Assembly (NCBI RefSeq): GCF_900497805.2
Contig: NW_020954562.1
Location: 27,208,318 to 27,272,317, forward strand
Direction of reading: 5' to 3'
DNA length: 64,000 nucleotides
From: Vombatus ursinus
Taxonomy: Eukaryota; Chordata; Mammalia; Diprotodontia; Vombatidae
The position numbers and the translations under genes are program-made. The notes under the pieces are model-generated. The model saw only the letters and a list, made by a program, of their open reading frames with translations. It did no database searches and was not told where the DNA came from. Shown here piece after piece: positions 31,821 to 43,559 of the stretch; the stretch's first letter is position 1; each line of letters starts with the position of its first letter.

Positions 31821-32835
31821 GAGGGGGTTATCTTGTTCCACATCTTCAAATTGTAAATGAAGAACAAGGTTTATAATTAATAGTAAGAGACAGTAATAGT
31901 TATAGCTATTCTGATTTGACCCAGAGACAAAAATCAGTCTGTGGAAGAAGCAGGGTGAATAAAACTAGGCTGGGTCACCTGGCTAGTTTTCCACAGACAT
32001 TTCTTGATTCAGGAAGATTAATAAGATAGGATTGACATGATAGATTATGAGTATAGACTGTTGTTAAATACTTGCATACTTACTACATACAGATTTCAAT
32101 CTATTAGTTCTTCTGAAAATGCATGTTTTGACATCAAGTAGATGATCCTGACCTGAAGATAATGCTCTACTTTATATTGTGCAATTCATTTAGTTTCTCC
32201 CAGGGTAAGAAATTTTAAGTCTGCCATTTCTCCATTTGGATTTCCTAAGTGTTTTCTATTTTCATTACTCTAAAGATAAATTTTTTTTTAATTATTTTAT
32301 CTTTCTACAAAACAAATTTATATCTAAATGTGTCAGTCTATTTAGGAAGCCTCTTTATTTAGGGGGAATCTTCACAGTAATGGTACCCATCTAGTAAAAC
32401 TTCAGATTGCTTTTATTATTGAAATTGGTAACACTTAGGGTAATAATAATAGTATCATAGAAACTCACATCTCTACAATGATCTTATAAGTGTGACAGGG
32501 TCAATGTAAAGGTTGGAGGGTAAATAGACATTTTATTGTTCTTAGAATTTTTGAATGTTATTTACAAACAACACATATTGAAAGCAGAGTATTAGTGTGG
32601 TATAATGCCATTCTTATAAAACACATTTTATTTTTCAAACTTTTGCATGTATTTTGACCATGGACATCATCTTAGAACTCTTTGCAATTTAAGTGGACAG
32701 TCACTTTTTATTTTGCTTATTCAAGTGAAATTTCTACCAAGCAAATGGGAATTTTATCTGTGGAAGATGAATAGATGAGCTATTGCATTTAACACAGCCT
32801 TGCAACAAAAAGAAAACACATTTACTCCCTTGCTC
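31821..32835. other. Unassigned DNA, 1.0 kb
   Basis: No repeat family or exon was recognised. It is AT-rich. Confidence 0.4.
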
Positions 32836-32839
32836 AATC

Positions 32840-33175
32840 CATGCCCTCTGTCACACTTCAGGAAACTTCACCACCATCCCCCCACATGCTCACCTCCTTT
32901 TCCCAAGTAGGAAACTTTTTATAGTTCACTTTACACAAATAGGGAAGTTTCCTTAATCCCCTTTAGCAAATCACATCCCTTTCTCCTTTATACAGCCTAA
33001 GACTCATCTTCTTAATGAAGTTTTCACTGATTTTGCAGAACACAGTCCAGAAAACCCATTAATTCTTATATGGCTAAAGCATCTACCTGCTTAATTCCCA
33101 TTTCATAATAATTCATTTCTTTCCAGCAACAAAGACAATCTACCTGCCATCATTAGGGTATGTGCTCTGATTGCT
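32840..33175 (+). repeat. L2 3' region, very old
   Basis: 'gactcatcttcttaatgaagttttcactgatttt' matches the L2 'catgaagccttccctgat' landmark, with pyrimidine-rich codons before and a decayed tail after. The match is weak elsewhere. Confidence 0.4.
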
Positions 33176-33399
33176 GTTCTAGTACTGGTAACATAATCAC
33201 ATTCATTCATGGTGTGAAACTACCCTCTAACCTCGTTGTTCTGTGGGATCACTAGAATCAGGTTCTAATCAATTGAATGTTTTCTTATGTTATCCATGTG
33301 CAGGTGTATGTATGAACAGATACAGGATTTGTCATATCATCTAATCTAAGTATCTCATTTTTCCACATGTGGGAACTAATACCAAAGAGGTGAAGGAAA

Positions 33400-33545
33400 T
33401 TTCAATTTCACAAGCATTTGGGAATCATTTCCAGTATGATAAGTAATGGACTAGATGCAAAGACAAAAAAAAAAAAAAAAGAAACCGCTCCTACCTTCAA
33501 GGAGCTTATAGTCTACTGAAGGGGAATGACATGTATACAGGGTAA
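33400..33545 (-). repeat. L2 3' end, antisense, with A16 run
   Basis: 'cacaagcatttgggaatcatttccagtatgataagtaatgg' is decayed; 'cctaccttcaaggagcttatagtctactgaaggggaa' is clear. An uninterrupted poly-A run lies at 33,465-33,480. Confidence 0.7.
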
Positions 33546-33589
33546 TATTGTCTTTTTTTAAGATTCAAACGCATGCATTCATTAAAGGA

Positions 33590-33856
33590 AAAAGAAAGCA
33601 ATAAACATTTATTAAGTACCCACTATGTGCCAGGCACTGGGCTAACTGCTTTACAAGTATTATCTCATTTGATCTTCACATCAACCCTGAGAGGCCTGTG
33701 CTATTATGATTCCCATTTTATCGCTAAAGAAACTCAGGCAGACAGAGGTTAAGTGACTTGCCCAAGGTCACACAGACAGTAAGTATCTGAGGACAGGTTT
33801 GACCTCAGGTCTCCTTGACTCCAAGCCTAGCACTCTATCAATCTAGCTGCCTCATT
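33590..33856 (-). repeat. MIR SINE, antisense, full length
   Basis: 'ataaacatttattaagtacccactatgtgccaggcactggg' is followed by 'gaggttaagtgacttgcccaaggtcacacag', and the head ends in gcactctatcaatctagctgcctc. Confidence 0.92.
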
Positions 33857-33954
33857 AGTTTAGGGAACTTTCACTGAGGAACCTCCTACTAATTCTGATG
33901 AGTAAGTATCCTGCAACTTGCAGTTTCAAAATGATGGCATTTGAGATACGAAAG

Positions 33955-34525
33955 AGTTCTATAGCCATCTAGTTCATTCCATCCATGAAAGGCATCCTTA
34001 TTGAAACATACCCCAACTTGTTCAGCCTCTACCTGAAGATCTTCAAAAGTGGGGAATTTCACTTTGAGTCATCAATCCTAAACTGACCTCTCTGTGATTT
34101 CTCATCATTGCCCCTGGTTATCCCTTCTCAGGACAAACAGAGCAAGTCCACTGCCATATAACTGCCCTTCAAATCCCTGAAGACAGCTATCAAGGCCCCA
34201 AGGCTTCTCCAGTTTCAGCACTTTTAGTTCCTTCAACCACCACATACATGACTTGGACTCAAGACCCTTTGTCTTAGATGCTTTGTCTGGACACTCTCCA
34301 GCTTATCAATCTCCTTCCTAAAATATAGTACCCAAAAGCAAAATGACTGGCAACCAGAGTGCTAGCTGCCCATCACCCAACTTTATGTCACTGTCAAAAT
34401 TGATGATCATATCACCTTTGCCGTTATCCAAATGACTGATGAAAATGTTAAACAGCACAGAGCCAACCACAGATCCCTGGGGTATTTCACTGAAGATATC
34501 CTGCCAAGTTGACATGGAACCATTA
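33955..34525 (-). repeat. L3/CR1 LINE, antisense, with RT fragment
   Basis: The antisense frame 34,318-34,515 contains SEIPQGSVVGSVLFNIFISH, the conserved CR1/L3 reverse-transcriptase stretch (PQGS...LFNIF). Downstream in element order come the 'ctctggacactctcc' landmark (as gtctggacactctccagc at 34,286) and the 3' end near 33,960. It is a decayed LINE, not a host gene. Confidence 0.78.
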
Positions 34526-34685
34526 AGAACTACTAACCCTCAGTCTTATGAGTATTGCCTGGGGACACTGAGAGGTTAAGTGATTTATGAGGTTAAGGTT
34601 CAATGATCCATCATACGATAGAAGCAAAACTTGAAATTTGATCTTCAGAAAGCTCTTCCTGAATCTGAGACTGACTCTCTATTTT

Positions 34686-34790
34686 TTACAGACATATGCA
34701 TACACACACATGCATACATATATAGCATGCATGTACCCATGTATATGTATGTACACATGTGTATATGTATATATGTACATACATACATTA
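34686..34790. repeat. (TACA/TATG)n microsatellite
   Basis: Alternating catacacacacatgcatacata and gtatatgtatatatgtac units. It gives rise to overlapping Cys/Tyr/Met/His-rich frames on both strands. Confidence 0.9.
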
Positions 34791-35039
34791 ACATCCCCTC
34801 CAAAATAATGACAGTTGGGTTGGTGGAAGGGTGGTGGTGAGAAGAAGTAAGCTGAGCCCAGGCTATAACCCCAGGGCCTGACTCCAAACTTGGTAGGCAA
34901 CACAATAAAATTATTGATCAGACTTTCAAAAGAAGCAAAAATAATTCTCAAAACATTATTTCTTTTAGCCAAAGACCTTCATTGTGGAAAGATGATACTT
35001 GAGAGGATCTATGAATTTCTCTATTGACCATATTCATCC

Positions 35040-35150
35040 CTTTACAACCTGGTGAAGGACATAATAAAAGTATTAGCATCTCCATTTAACAGGTGGGGAA
35101 AAATGAGGCTCAGAGAGTATCATTGGTTTGCCTACCTACCTTGGAGCTTC
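35040..35150 (-). repeat. MIR fragment, antisense
   Basis: 'gcatctccatttaacaggtggggaaaaatgaggctcagagag' is the reversed MIR core. Confidence 0.65.
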
Positions 35151-35605
35151 CTCTTCTCAAAGGAATAGATAAAATAAGAGAAGTCATTTTACCATAACTT
35201 TTCACATTAAGTAATATATTTTAAAAATTAAAAATCTATGTAGCAGGGAAAAGAATATACCTATTTGAAATCCAGCCCCTTGAGACCCTTCCCATCATTC
35301 CTGAAGGCTCTTTTTCCTTCAATTTTCTCTGTGTTTTACCCCATTCTACTATTTTCTCTTCCTTTGTACCCCCGAAATATGCTGAAGATACAACATATAC
35401 CTCATAAAGATTATCAGATGTAGCAAGGCAACAGCCCAATCCACACCAATGAACACTTAGAGGTTCTCTTTTGCAAATCTTTTCATTTATTCATTCTCTA
35501 TACGGTAGTCAATGAACATTAAATGCTTATTAACTTCAAGAAATGTATAATGAAATGTATTTGACTTAGCTATAAGTCAAAGTTAAGACCTAAACATTTT
35601 ATTAA
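35151..35605. other. Unassigned DNA
   Basis: No feature was recognised. Confidence 0.4.
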
Positions 35606-35609
35606 TGAC

Positions 35610-35745
35610 AAAAAATAATAACTGACATTTATATCTGCTAGGAACTTTTCATACATTATATCACTTTAGCCTCACAACGATTCTGTGATGTAAAGACAAC
35701 AGTTATTTAATTTCCCATTTTAAAGATGTGGAAATTGAGGCTCAT
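35610..35745 (-). repeat. MIR fragment, antisense
   Basis: 'actgacatttatatctgctaggaacttttcatacattatatcactttagcctcacaac', then 'gatgtggaaattgaggctc'. It is cut by a sense MIR at its right end. Confidence 0.72.
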
Positions 35746-35940
35746 TTAAGAGGCATGGTGTGTGGATTTGGAGTCTGGAAGACATATCAACTCTGTGAGT
35801 CATTAACAAGTCATTTGCTCTGTTTGCTTCAGTTTTCTCAAGTGTAAAATGAAGATATTTCTAGTACCCACCTCCCAGGGTTATTGTGAGGATTAAATAA
35901 CATTTTGTAAACCTTAGAATGACATATAAATGGACCAACT
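35746..35940 (+). repeat. MIR SINE
   Basis: 'catggtgtgtggatttggagtctggaag' is the head, 'cttcagttttctcaagtgtaaaatg' the CORE, and 'ctcccagggttattgtgaggattaaat' the tail. Confidence 0.82.
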
Positions 35941-36254
35941 AACATTTATAAGTGGCTATTATGCACCCTAAAATCATATTCCTGTTCTAGCTATTCTGCA
36001 GAGCTTTTCTTGTGGTTCAGTGCTAGAAATTTTCTCCTGGGAAAGAGATTTCCTTAGCTGGACTACCAGTAGGTTTTCCTAATGTCTTAGCCATCTTGCT
36101 ATACAGATTATTTAGGTATAAATGATAGGACTTGACAACTGATGGGCTATGGGGAGATGAGAGAGAGTAGGGGTCAAGGACGTGACCTCAGATTCAAGCC
36201 CAGATCACTTGAAAGATGATGTCAGCTATTATTATCATAATTAAATGACTAATT

Positions 36255-36345
36255 AATAATTATGTAGCTAATAAGTACCATAGGTGATATTTGAAAACAG
36301 GTCTTCCTGATTGCAAGTTCAGCACCTACCTACTAAACCAAACAT
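36255..36345 (-). repeat. MIR fragment, antisense
   Basis: 'gaaaacaggtcttcctgattgcaagttcagcacctacctac' is the reversed SINE head. Confidence 0.55.
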
Positions 36346-36574
36346 GGCAGAAATGTCCATTGTGCCTAGTTCAGGGACACAAATTGGGAGCACTCCATCA
36401 ATACAAACTGCCCACAATGCTAACCAGTATAATAATCATTTAGATGAGAGGTCAAATATAAAATGTGAAACTTATTCCAAATATTCCTGCTGAAATGTTA
36501 AAAAGTAATTAACTCACTGTCTTATTTTTTTTTTTATTACTCCATATAAGGAAACAGTTCCTCCATATGTAAGA

Positions 36575-36850
36575 CAGCATAGAGTAGTATGCAGAAACCA
36601 GCCTTGGAATGAAGAACACTAGTCGTCAAATCTTGTCTTCAACATATACAATTTAGCAAACTTAGAAAACCACTTAAGCTCCCAACATCTCCCAATATCT
36701 CAGGCAACTCTCTGAGATGATGAGATACAGATGAGTTGATGATCTGCATAAGTGAAGGTCAGTTCTATATTAGGAATTCCTCATTTTGATGGAATCCCAA
36801 GTCTGGACCAACATCATCACTACCTCCCCCATGCCAAAGAAGGAAATGAG
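36575..36850 (+). repeat. MIR-type SINE with marsupial 'aggcaactctctgag' tail
   Basis: 'catagagtagtatgcagaaaccagccttgg' is a decayed head. 'caggcaactctctgagatgatgag', 'tgatctgcataagtgaagg' and 'ggaattcctcattttgatgg' match a marsupial SINE tail variant that differs from the 'ccactccag' tail of the other SINEs. Confidence 0.6.
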
Positions 36851-37050
36851 CTGAAAAAGGACCACTTCTAAATCTTTTGTCCTTCATAAGCAGTTTTATT
36901 TTTCTGGGGAAAAAACAATATAAAAAGATGACAGATGCCAAAATAAGGCATGAACATTATTTGTTGAATTGAGAAGTGCTTAGCTTCTCCTAGCCATTTG
37001 CTTTTCCAAGAGGTACAAATTAATTTGCATAAGTAGAACTCACTCTAGCT

Positions 37051-37279
37051 AAAGACTTCTTAATCTTTTTTGGGTCATGGAGCCTTTTGGCAGTCTGGTG
37101 AAACCTATGCATCCCTTCTCAGAATAATATTTTTATATGCATAAAATAAAATATGTAAGATTCTAAATGAAGCTAATTTTATTTGAAATAATATTACTGA
37201 ATGATACTCATTTATTTGAAATAAATTAAAATGAAAAAAATTAGAAGACAAATCGTGGAACTGAGGTTAAGAATTTTGG
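37051..37279. mobile_element. hAT-type MITE (MER5/Charlie-like)
   Basis: The terminal inverted repeats aagacttcttaatc and gaggttaagaatttt are complementary with few changes. The inside contains 'gggtcatggagccttttggcagtctggtgaa', the well-known interior of this hAT-derived family. It is non-autonomous and encodes no transposase. Target-site duplications were not resolved. Confidence 0.72.
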
Positions 37280-37660
37280 TTGCTATTTTATTGCCAGAAG
37301 TGAGTGCAACAAATATGGAACCTGGGAATATTGGGCATTACTGAAGTCTGGAAAGAGAGATGAGAAAGTATTCACACAAAAAGGCCAGTGGTCTCTCTGC
37401 AAATTTGCTAACAAAGGTCTTTGAGAGAATAACAATTTCTCTGTGACAAACATGAATAAATTCAGGTTGAACACCATCTAATCTGGTTATGTTCATTGTC
37501 TGAGCTCAAAATATTTTTATAGATGGTAGGGATTTTATAGATGAAATTCTCATAATTCTTCTTGAAAGCTTTTTAAGAACCTATTCTCCTTCAAGTATTT
37601 TTCACAGTATTCTATCAGTGAGCTGATCATAGAAGACCTCTTGGTGAAATCAGAAACAAA
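37280..37660. other. Unassigned DNA
   Basis: No feature was recognised. Confidence 0.4.
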
Positions 37661-37661
37661 A

Positions 37662-37873
37662 GCCTAGACCAGGGGTGGTGAGCCGGTGGCCTGGAGGCTA
37701 TATGTGGCCCTCTAGGTCCTCACATGGGGACTCAATCCAAACTTCACAGAACAAATCCCCTTAATAAAAGGATTTGTTCTGTAAAACTTGGACTCAGCCA
37801 AAAGGCCTCACCCAAGGACCTAGAAGGCCACATATGGCCTCAAGGTCACAAGTTCCTCACTCCTAGCCTATTC
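37662..37873. mobile_element. Palindromic hAT-type MITE with 8-bp target duplication
   Basis: The element is 37,670-37,865. It starts caggggtggtgag and ends with the complementary ctcactccta. Internally the arms are complementary nearly throughout, with a perfect 13-bp stem acagaacaaatcc / ggatttgttctgt around an eleven-base loop. The flanking octamers gcctagac and gcctattc match at six of eight positions, as expected for an old hAT insertion. Confidence 0.85.
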
Positions 37874-37879
37874 CCATTG

Positions 37880-38395
37880 GGCTAGCATATTAAGAAGAGG
37901 GACATTTTATTCCCCCTAACATACTGCTCTGATACTTCTTTGAGACATGATGCTTACCTTGAGTTTTTGAAGGTTATGTGAGTAGAGGGTGAGTTTAGAC
38001 AGGAACCATCATACTACAAAGACTTCAAATATTTATCCAGGTGAGGACTATTTTCCAGTGACCAAAGTTTAGACAGGCTGCTACATCTATATATACAGGC
38101 TGCTCATTGGGAAATGGTTTTCTTTCTTTCTTTTTTTTTTTTTTTTTGCGATAACAACTGATGAAGTCTAGAGGGGTTATAGTTTTTTACCTCCAGTAAC
38201 GAAATCACAAATCTTTTGAAGTGATAATAGGGCATTAATTCATATTGAATTTTTTAGTGGGCAAAATAGTGCTGGCATCTACATCTTCTCAAAGAAACCC
38301 CACTGAAATCACACAGACCACCAGAGACCTTTACAACATAGTTTGGAGATGCTAGGATAATCCAATGAAGTTTTTAATAAAGAATATAATGGGTG
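37880..38395. other. Unassigned DNA with a T18 run
   Basis: No repeat family was recognised, apart from a poly-T run near 38,130-38,147. It could be the reversed tail of an unidentified retroposon. Confidence 0.4.
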
Positions 38396-38399
38396 GATT

Positions 38400-38555
38400 T
38401 AATTCAACTGTTGAATGAATCGCAGGCCTCAGTGGAAACTGAAGTCCAGAAAAGTTAAAAACCTGCCCAAAGGTGCACAGAAAACAAGCCACCAACATAG
38501 GATCTGAACTTTAGCTACCTGACTCCAAATCCTGCCTCCTACCTTATATGAAAAT
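38400..38555 (-). repeat. MIR SINE, antisense
   Basis: 'cagtggaaactgaagtccagaaaagttaaaaacctgcccaaaggtgcacag' is the reversed core; 'ctacctgactccaaatcctgcctcc' is the head. Confidence 0.7.
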
Positions 38556-38699
38556 TGTCTTTCACTTTATATGAAAATGATTTCTAAGAGGAATTTGCCA
38601 CAATGGTTAATCTGGTAGAGTAAAAAGATGTTATAATATTTTTATATTATAAATTATATTTTCTGTTATAAATAATATAACTTTAAAAAAGCAGAATAT

Positions 38700-38850
38700 C
38701 TGTCTTCTAGTCCTTCTTTTCCACTATTAGCTGGGTGACTTTAGACAAATTACAATTTCTCGCAATTTCATTTTCTTATCAGTGAAGTAGGGACTGCATA
38801 CATTCAGGTACTTTATTTGATGAGATATGGAATAGAACAATGTTTCCCAA
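38700..38850 (+). repeat. MIR fragment
   Basis: 'ctattagctgggtgactttagacaaattacaatttctc' and 'tttcttatcagtgaagtaggg' belong to the head-to-CORE region. Confidence 0.6.
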
Positions 38851-39754
38851 ATTAATTTGACCATATATTTGGGATTCGAAATATATTATAGAAACCAGAA
38901 AGGGATCTATTGAAGTCTCCTAGAAGAAGTGAATTTTTATAAACTTCAGAGTCTTATCACATTAAGGCCTTATGTAAAAGAAAACCAGACATTTGCCTAT
39001 GTAGTAAGCAATTAGGTAGCAATTCTAAGCCCCAGATTTTTTTTTTTAAAGAATAGTCAAGTTCACACTAGAGTAATACCGAAGAGTATACATAATAACC
39101 CTTTAGAATTTTCCAAAAGAGGTGCAAATATACAATTTCTACTTGTAATTCATTTTATCAAACCCCTTTCCCTGTCTACACTATCTATGATAGATGTGGC
39201 AAAGATTAAGCAATATTCATGCTTTGATTTTTGTGTCATTTCCATGTTTCAGCAATCAAAAGGCTGTTCTCGTCTTGGGGTTCCTGGTTTTAATGCTGGT
39301 TCCTGGCAGCTCTTCAGTAATGCTCTACTGAGTACAACTACTTCATGTACTTCATATACTGGAAAATGTTAAATACTCCTGAAAGTGGAAAAATGAAGCC
39401 AGGAAATGCAAGAGGATCCTAGTTCATATAAAACCAATAAAACCTTGATCACTTCAACAGAGAAACAAAACAAGATGTCCCAAAGGAAAATAAATATTTC
39501 TATTGAAAAAGAGACAATGATTGGATTCTGCCTTGAAGGTTCATTTAAAATTTAGAGCTGGTTGGAGGATTTCATTTTTTCCCTTTTACCAAGGCTAATT
39601 CATGCCTACCCCGCAGGATTGCTGAGAAATGTCAGTCAAAGGCCATAGGAAGTACACATTTAAACATTTTTTTCATTAAAGGAGTATTCTTTTCTAATCA
39701 CTGAAAATGCTGACTGGAGGGAGAAAAGCAAAAGATACCAAGATTAGAGTATAA

Positions 39755-39925
39755 GGGAGCATGTGATGGAGAGCTGGAAGTGACCACTGACATCATTAAG
39801 TTCAATAATGGGATATGGGAAAGAAGTGAAGAACTTTGTCCTCCCTCCACACTACCCTCACTATAAGGTAGAAAATAGCAAAGTCCAGATTCAAACCAAG
39901 GTCTTTTAACTCTAAAACCATTACA
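39755..39925 (-). repeat. MIR-type SINE, antisense, decayed
   Basis: 'gagagctggaagtgaccactgacatcattaagttc' is the reversed SINE tail. The head 'cagattcaaaccaaggtcttttaactc' precedes a (CA)n run at 39,925-39,943. Confidence 0.55.
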
Positions 39926-39944
39926 CACACACACACACACACCA

Positions 39945-42140
39945 AAACCTTACAAAAAACTGTACAGAATTTTTTTCATTTGGTCCTTTGTTTTCCATGA
40001 AACAACATAATAATTTGATGAATAACAACGATACCTCTTGAACCAAATTCTATAAAAAGATGAGGCCATTTTTAAAAATTCTGTTTTTCAGGCATCCAGT
40101 ATTTTACTAAAATAATCATAGAGGTAAAATAAATCAAAACATATAGTTGATTTTTTCACAACCTTTAGAGTGTTTGATGAAAAACTTTTTACAGATCACA
40201 TTAATTAAGACCAATATTCAAGGGAACTACTTTCCCCATTTTAAGATTTCTCTGTAGCTGCTAAATTAAGGGAGGAGAGAAAGTTTTGCAAGCTGTGAAA
40301 ATAATAGTAATCTAATGGTTGATACTCAAATTCCTATAATTAATGTCCAACAATGTTATGTAAATGTGAACTCTGAAGGAGAAAGCCAAAATGTTAACAG
40401 TGAATTAAAATAACTTAAATGAAAATTAGCCATTTTCTTCATCTACAATAAGTGCCACTTTCAGAAAACTTAACTTTTCACTCACCAATGTTGAGTTTTG
40501 TGATGCATCAGTCACATCCCCTGAGATTTCGGGTGTCCTTGTGTTGTTTGGGATTCTGTGAGGGTTACGGGCTATTGCTTCACACCAGCCCAACATTTTC
40601 TCCTTCCACTTATCCCTTTTCAATTTCTGAAATTCTGAAAATAATTTACATTCTCTCAATCAGGTTAATTTATTTTGGTGGCATATTTTCAAATGCATAT
40701 CTTGGAAACAGACCATACATTATATAATTCAAGCAAACTGTGGGACTAATATCAAACACAGAAAAACAAGGGAGAAGAATTGGCTAGTTAACAATTTTAT
40801 TTTAAACTTTCCCTGGTAATATTCTGGTCTAGAGAAAATCCTTGCACTAAGCTTTTAAGAGTCATTTTTCAGGGAATAGTATATAACAGGAAGTGGCATT
40901 GTTTTTAAGAGGTAAGAATAGAGTTACTGAAATGTTCACATACTTCCATGATGTCTCCAATCTGGAACAACATTTCTGTTATATGTGCTACAGATGCATA
41001 GCAAACTGAACATAGGGATGTAATAAAGATTAATCCCTTCCAGCAGTGGAATCATTATGCACCTTTATAAAGACTTGTCAGATAAGAGCAGGATTTTCAG
41101 GGCATCATGGAGCCAAATTGGCATACGATGTCCATTATCCATAAAGGAATAATGGACGTCAGCATCCTAATACGACATTTGAATGAAACACACAGCTTTC
41201 AGCTCTATGTTAGTTCTTACTGTTTGGATTTTCCCATGTTCTGAAAAAAAAATCTATACTCATTGCCAATGCAATATAGGAAACATTCTCTTACTTATAA
41301 AGTTTTACAGCTAACTTTTCTATTTTAGCACATCCAGTAATTTGAAATGGTATATTGCAGGTCTTTAGTTAACTGCATTACGCTGCCAATTAAATATCAA
41401 AAATAATGTGGAGTAATTATTTTTCACAGCATCCAAAGCAATTAGCAATCTGGAGGTTTATAACATTTGAGGGATTCACAATAGCCCATTTCATAGCATT
41501 ATGAAAGGTAACATAAAGAAAGGTTGCGCTAACAGATTGATGAGTTATTGCTTTAAATGACAAAACAGTCTAGTTAAATGAATCTGAACAATGTAAATAC
41601 GTAAGCGTTAAAAAACTTGCATGAAAAACAAGCCTGAGATGCTCAAAGAAATTTTATAGATGGATTACTTATGACAGCAGACAAGTATCAGTGACAGTCA
41701 TGGCAGGGGTGATGGGTATAGGAGAGGAAAACTAAAGAACAACCAATAACTAAAATAAGTCTTTTTGGCATCCAATTCATAAGCACACCTCCCCACAAAG
41801 ATGCTGCCTAAGATTTCATGCAAAATTCTTATCTAAATAATATAAAATCAGCACGCCCAATTCATTTATACTGTAGAAAGTAAATATTTCAGCATTCTCT
41901 GATCAGAATATCTGAGTGACTCATCAGTTTTTAATTATGTTTCCTGAAGTATGCTCAAGTAAATGAAAATAAATATTTTTATTCAAAATCAAGGAGTAAA
42001 ATGAGACAAAATGTGATCCAAATAGTCCAACTGAGTGTCAATAAATATTCTTTTAACTGGTTGGTTCCTTTCTTCTTTTGAGATTTGGGAGTCTTATTAA
42101 AGAAAGGTTTCATCATGATTCGTGTCCCGCAAAATAAACC
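39945..42140. other. Repeat-poor 2.2-kb block, candidate regulatory DNA
   Basis: I recognise no interspersed repeat here, which is unusual for this window. The segment 41,260-41,620 is rich in taatta/aattag-type homeodomain cores (for example gtggagtaattattttt at 41,409; gcaattagcaatc at 41,439). An imperfect hairpin (gtccattatcc / ggaataatggac) lies at 41,130-41,157. The ORFs (91 and 77 codons, overlapping in opposite directions near 40,430-40,727) have no known motif. Confidence 0.35.
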
Positions 42141-42149
42141 AGGTAATTG

Positions 42150-42275
42150 TCCTCATAATTAGGTTAGATTGTAAACATCTTCAAAGAAGGATCTGTGTCA
42201 TATTTCTCTCTATCTCTAGTGCTTTGCACAGAGGAGAAACTGAGTACATGTTTGTGAAACTGAATGAAAGGACAA
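42150..42275 (+). repeat. L2 3' end
   Basis: 'attgtaaacatcttcaaagaaggatctgtgtcatatttctctctatctctagtgctttgcacagagg' is a clear L2 terminus with the usual order of landmarks. Confidence 0.75.
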
Positions 42276-42539
42276 CATGTTCAGAAGCAATAAAGACTAC
42301 CTCAGAATATCCTGTCATCAACCATTTCATATTCTGTCTCTGAGGTCTATGTGAGACCACCACTAAGAAGAGTTTTGCTATTCATACTAATTTGTGATAT
42401 GATCTTTCTTCTCTGGGGAATGTAAAGATGATAACTTTCATTTCTTACCTGAGCAAAACTGAGGAAAAATAATCTATAATGAACATTATGAGAATCTCTC
42501 ATTTACCCTAGGAAGCAGGGACAGTTATCTTTATATATG

Positions 42540-42995
42540 CTGTTTTATTCATCATCCTCTTTTGGATACTCCAGTTAATCAATGTCTTCAGGCAAAAAGT
42601 AGTATACAGAAGTGAGCACAATACTCTAGACAAAGTGTGAACGCTCCAGATACAGTGAGGACAACGGGACTATCACGTCTCTTATCCTTTACCTGAGGTA
42701 TCAGGGTTGAGGCCAATACAAGGGGCCAGCAAAACTCCCCAGTATATCCAGGACAACATTAAAATGTAATTATGAAACTTTAACAAAATAAATAAAAATA
42801 CAATATAATATGGATAATATCCATTTGTAGTTTTCTAAGTCAATATGAGACCTACAGAGATCTGCTTCGATTTCAATTTAACGCCCCAAAGCAGTCCAAC
42901 ATTGCCTTAGCTTTGTTGGTCACCATGCCATATTGTTGATTCCTATTGAGCAGAAGGTTCCTGATGTTTTCTGTCCTTCCACAAAACTTGCTGAC
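42540..42995 (-). repeat. L3/CR1 LINE 3' part, antisense
   Basis: 'gatactccagttaatcaatgtcttcaggc', 'cacaatactctagacaaag' and 'gtccaacattgccttagctttgttggtcaccatgcc' follow the reversed CR1/L3 landmarks in the right order. It probably belongs with the piece at 43,560-44,790. Confidence 0.6.
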
Positions 42996-43014
42996 TAGTT
43001 CTGCTTTAGGAAGA

Positions 43015-43195
43015 CAACATAGCAAAGGGAAAGATCCCTTACTCTGGTGTTGAAAAACCTCAAGTTCTTGGTTCAAGTTTTACCACTGGCACTTATCCGT
43101 GTGAAGTAGGCAAGCCATTTAACATCTCTCGGCTTCATCTATAAAATGAGAGAGTTGAAGTATATGCCCTCTGTGGTCCCTTTCCTGTTGTGTAT
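43015..43195 (+). repeat. MIR-type SINE inside the L3/CR1 relic
   Basis: 'ggttcaagttttaccactggcacttatccgtgtgaag' carries the head. 'catctataaaatgagagagttgaag' is the CORE and 'ccctctgtggtccctttcctg' the tail. Confidence 0.7.
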
Positions 43196-43199
43196 CTAG

Positions 43200-43348
43200 G
43201 ATATTACATTTGTTTTTGTCTTCCTCCATTAGAATATGATTTTCTTGTGGTTTAGGACTATTTCACCTTTGTCTTTATACCTGCAGAATATAGTGCTTTA
43301 AGCACAATAGAAGTTGAATAAATATTTATTGATTGACTCGTTCTTAAG
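43200..43348 (+). repeat. L2 3' end
   Basis: 'tctttatacctgcagaatatagtgctttaagcacaatagaagttgaataaatatttattgattgac' is the L2 terminus. Confidence 0.75.
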
Positions 43349-43559
43349 ATTGTGTGTGTGTGCGTGGTATGTGTACTTGGGAGGTAGAGTAGAATCCAAG
43401 TGTAAGATTTTACATTTGAATCTCTTTTAATATGGCCCAACATTCTAATTTGTCAAGGTGTGTTTGTATCTTGTCATCCAATTTTTTTCTCTCTCTCTCC
43501 TAACTCTATACTATTTTAAAACATAATCATTGCTGCTATTCCTCTTCCTACGCTATTGA

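Noticed and set aside
34318-34515. A host reverse-transcriptase-like exon
   Set aside because: The PQGS...LFNIF stretch belongs to an antisense L3/CR1 relic whose 3' landmarks follow in order.
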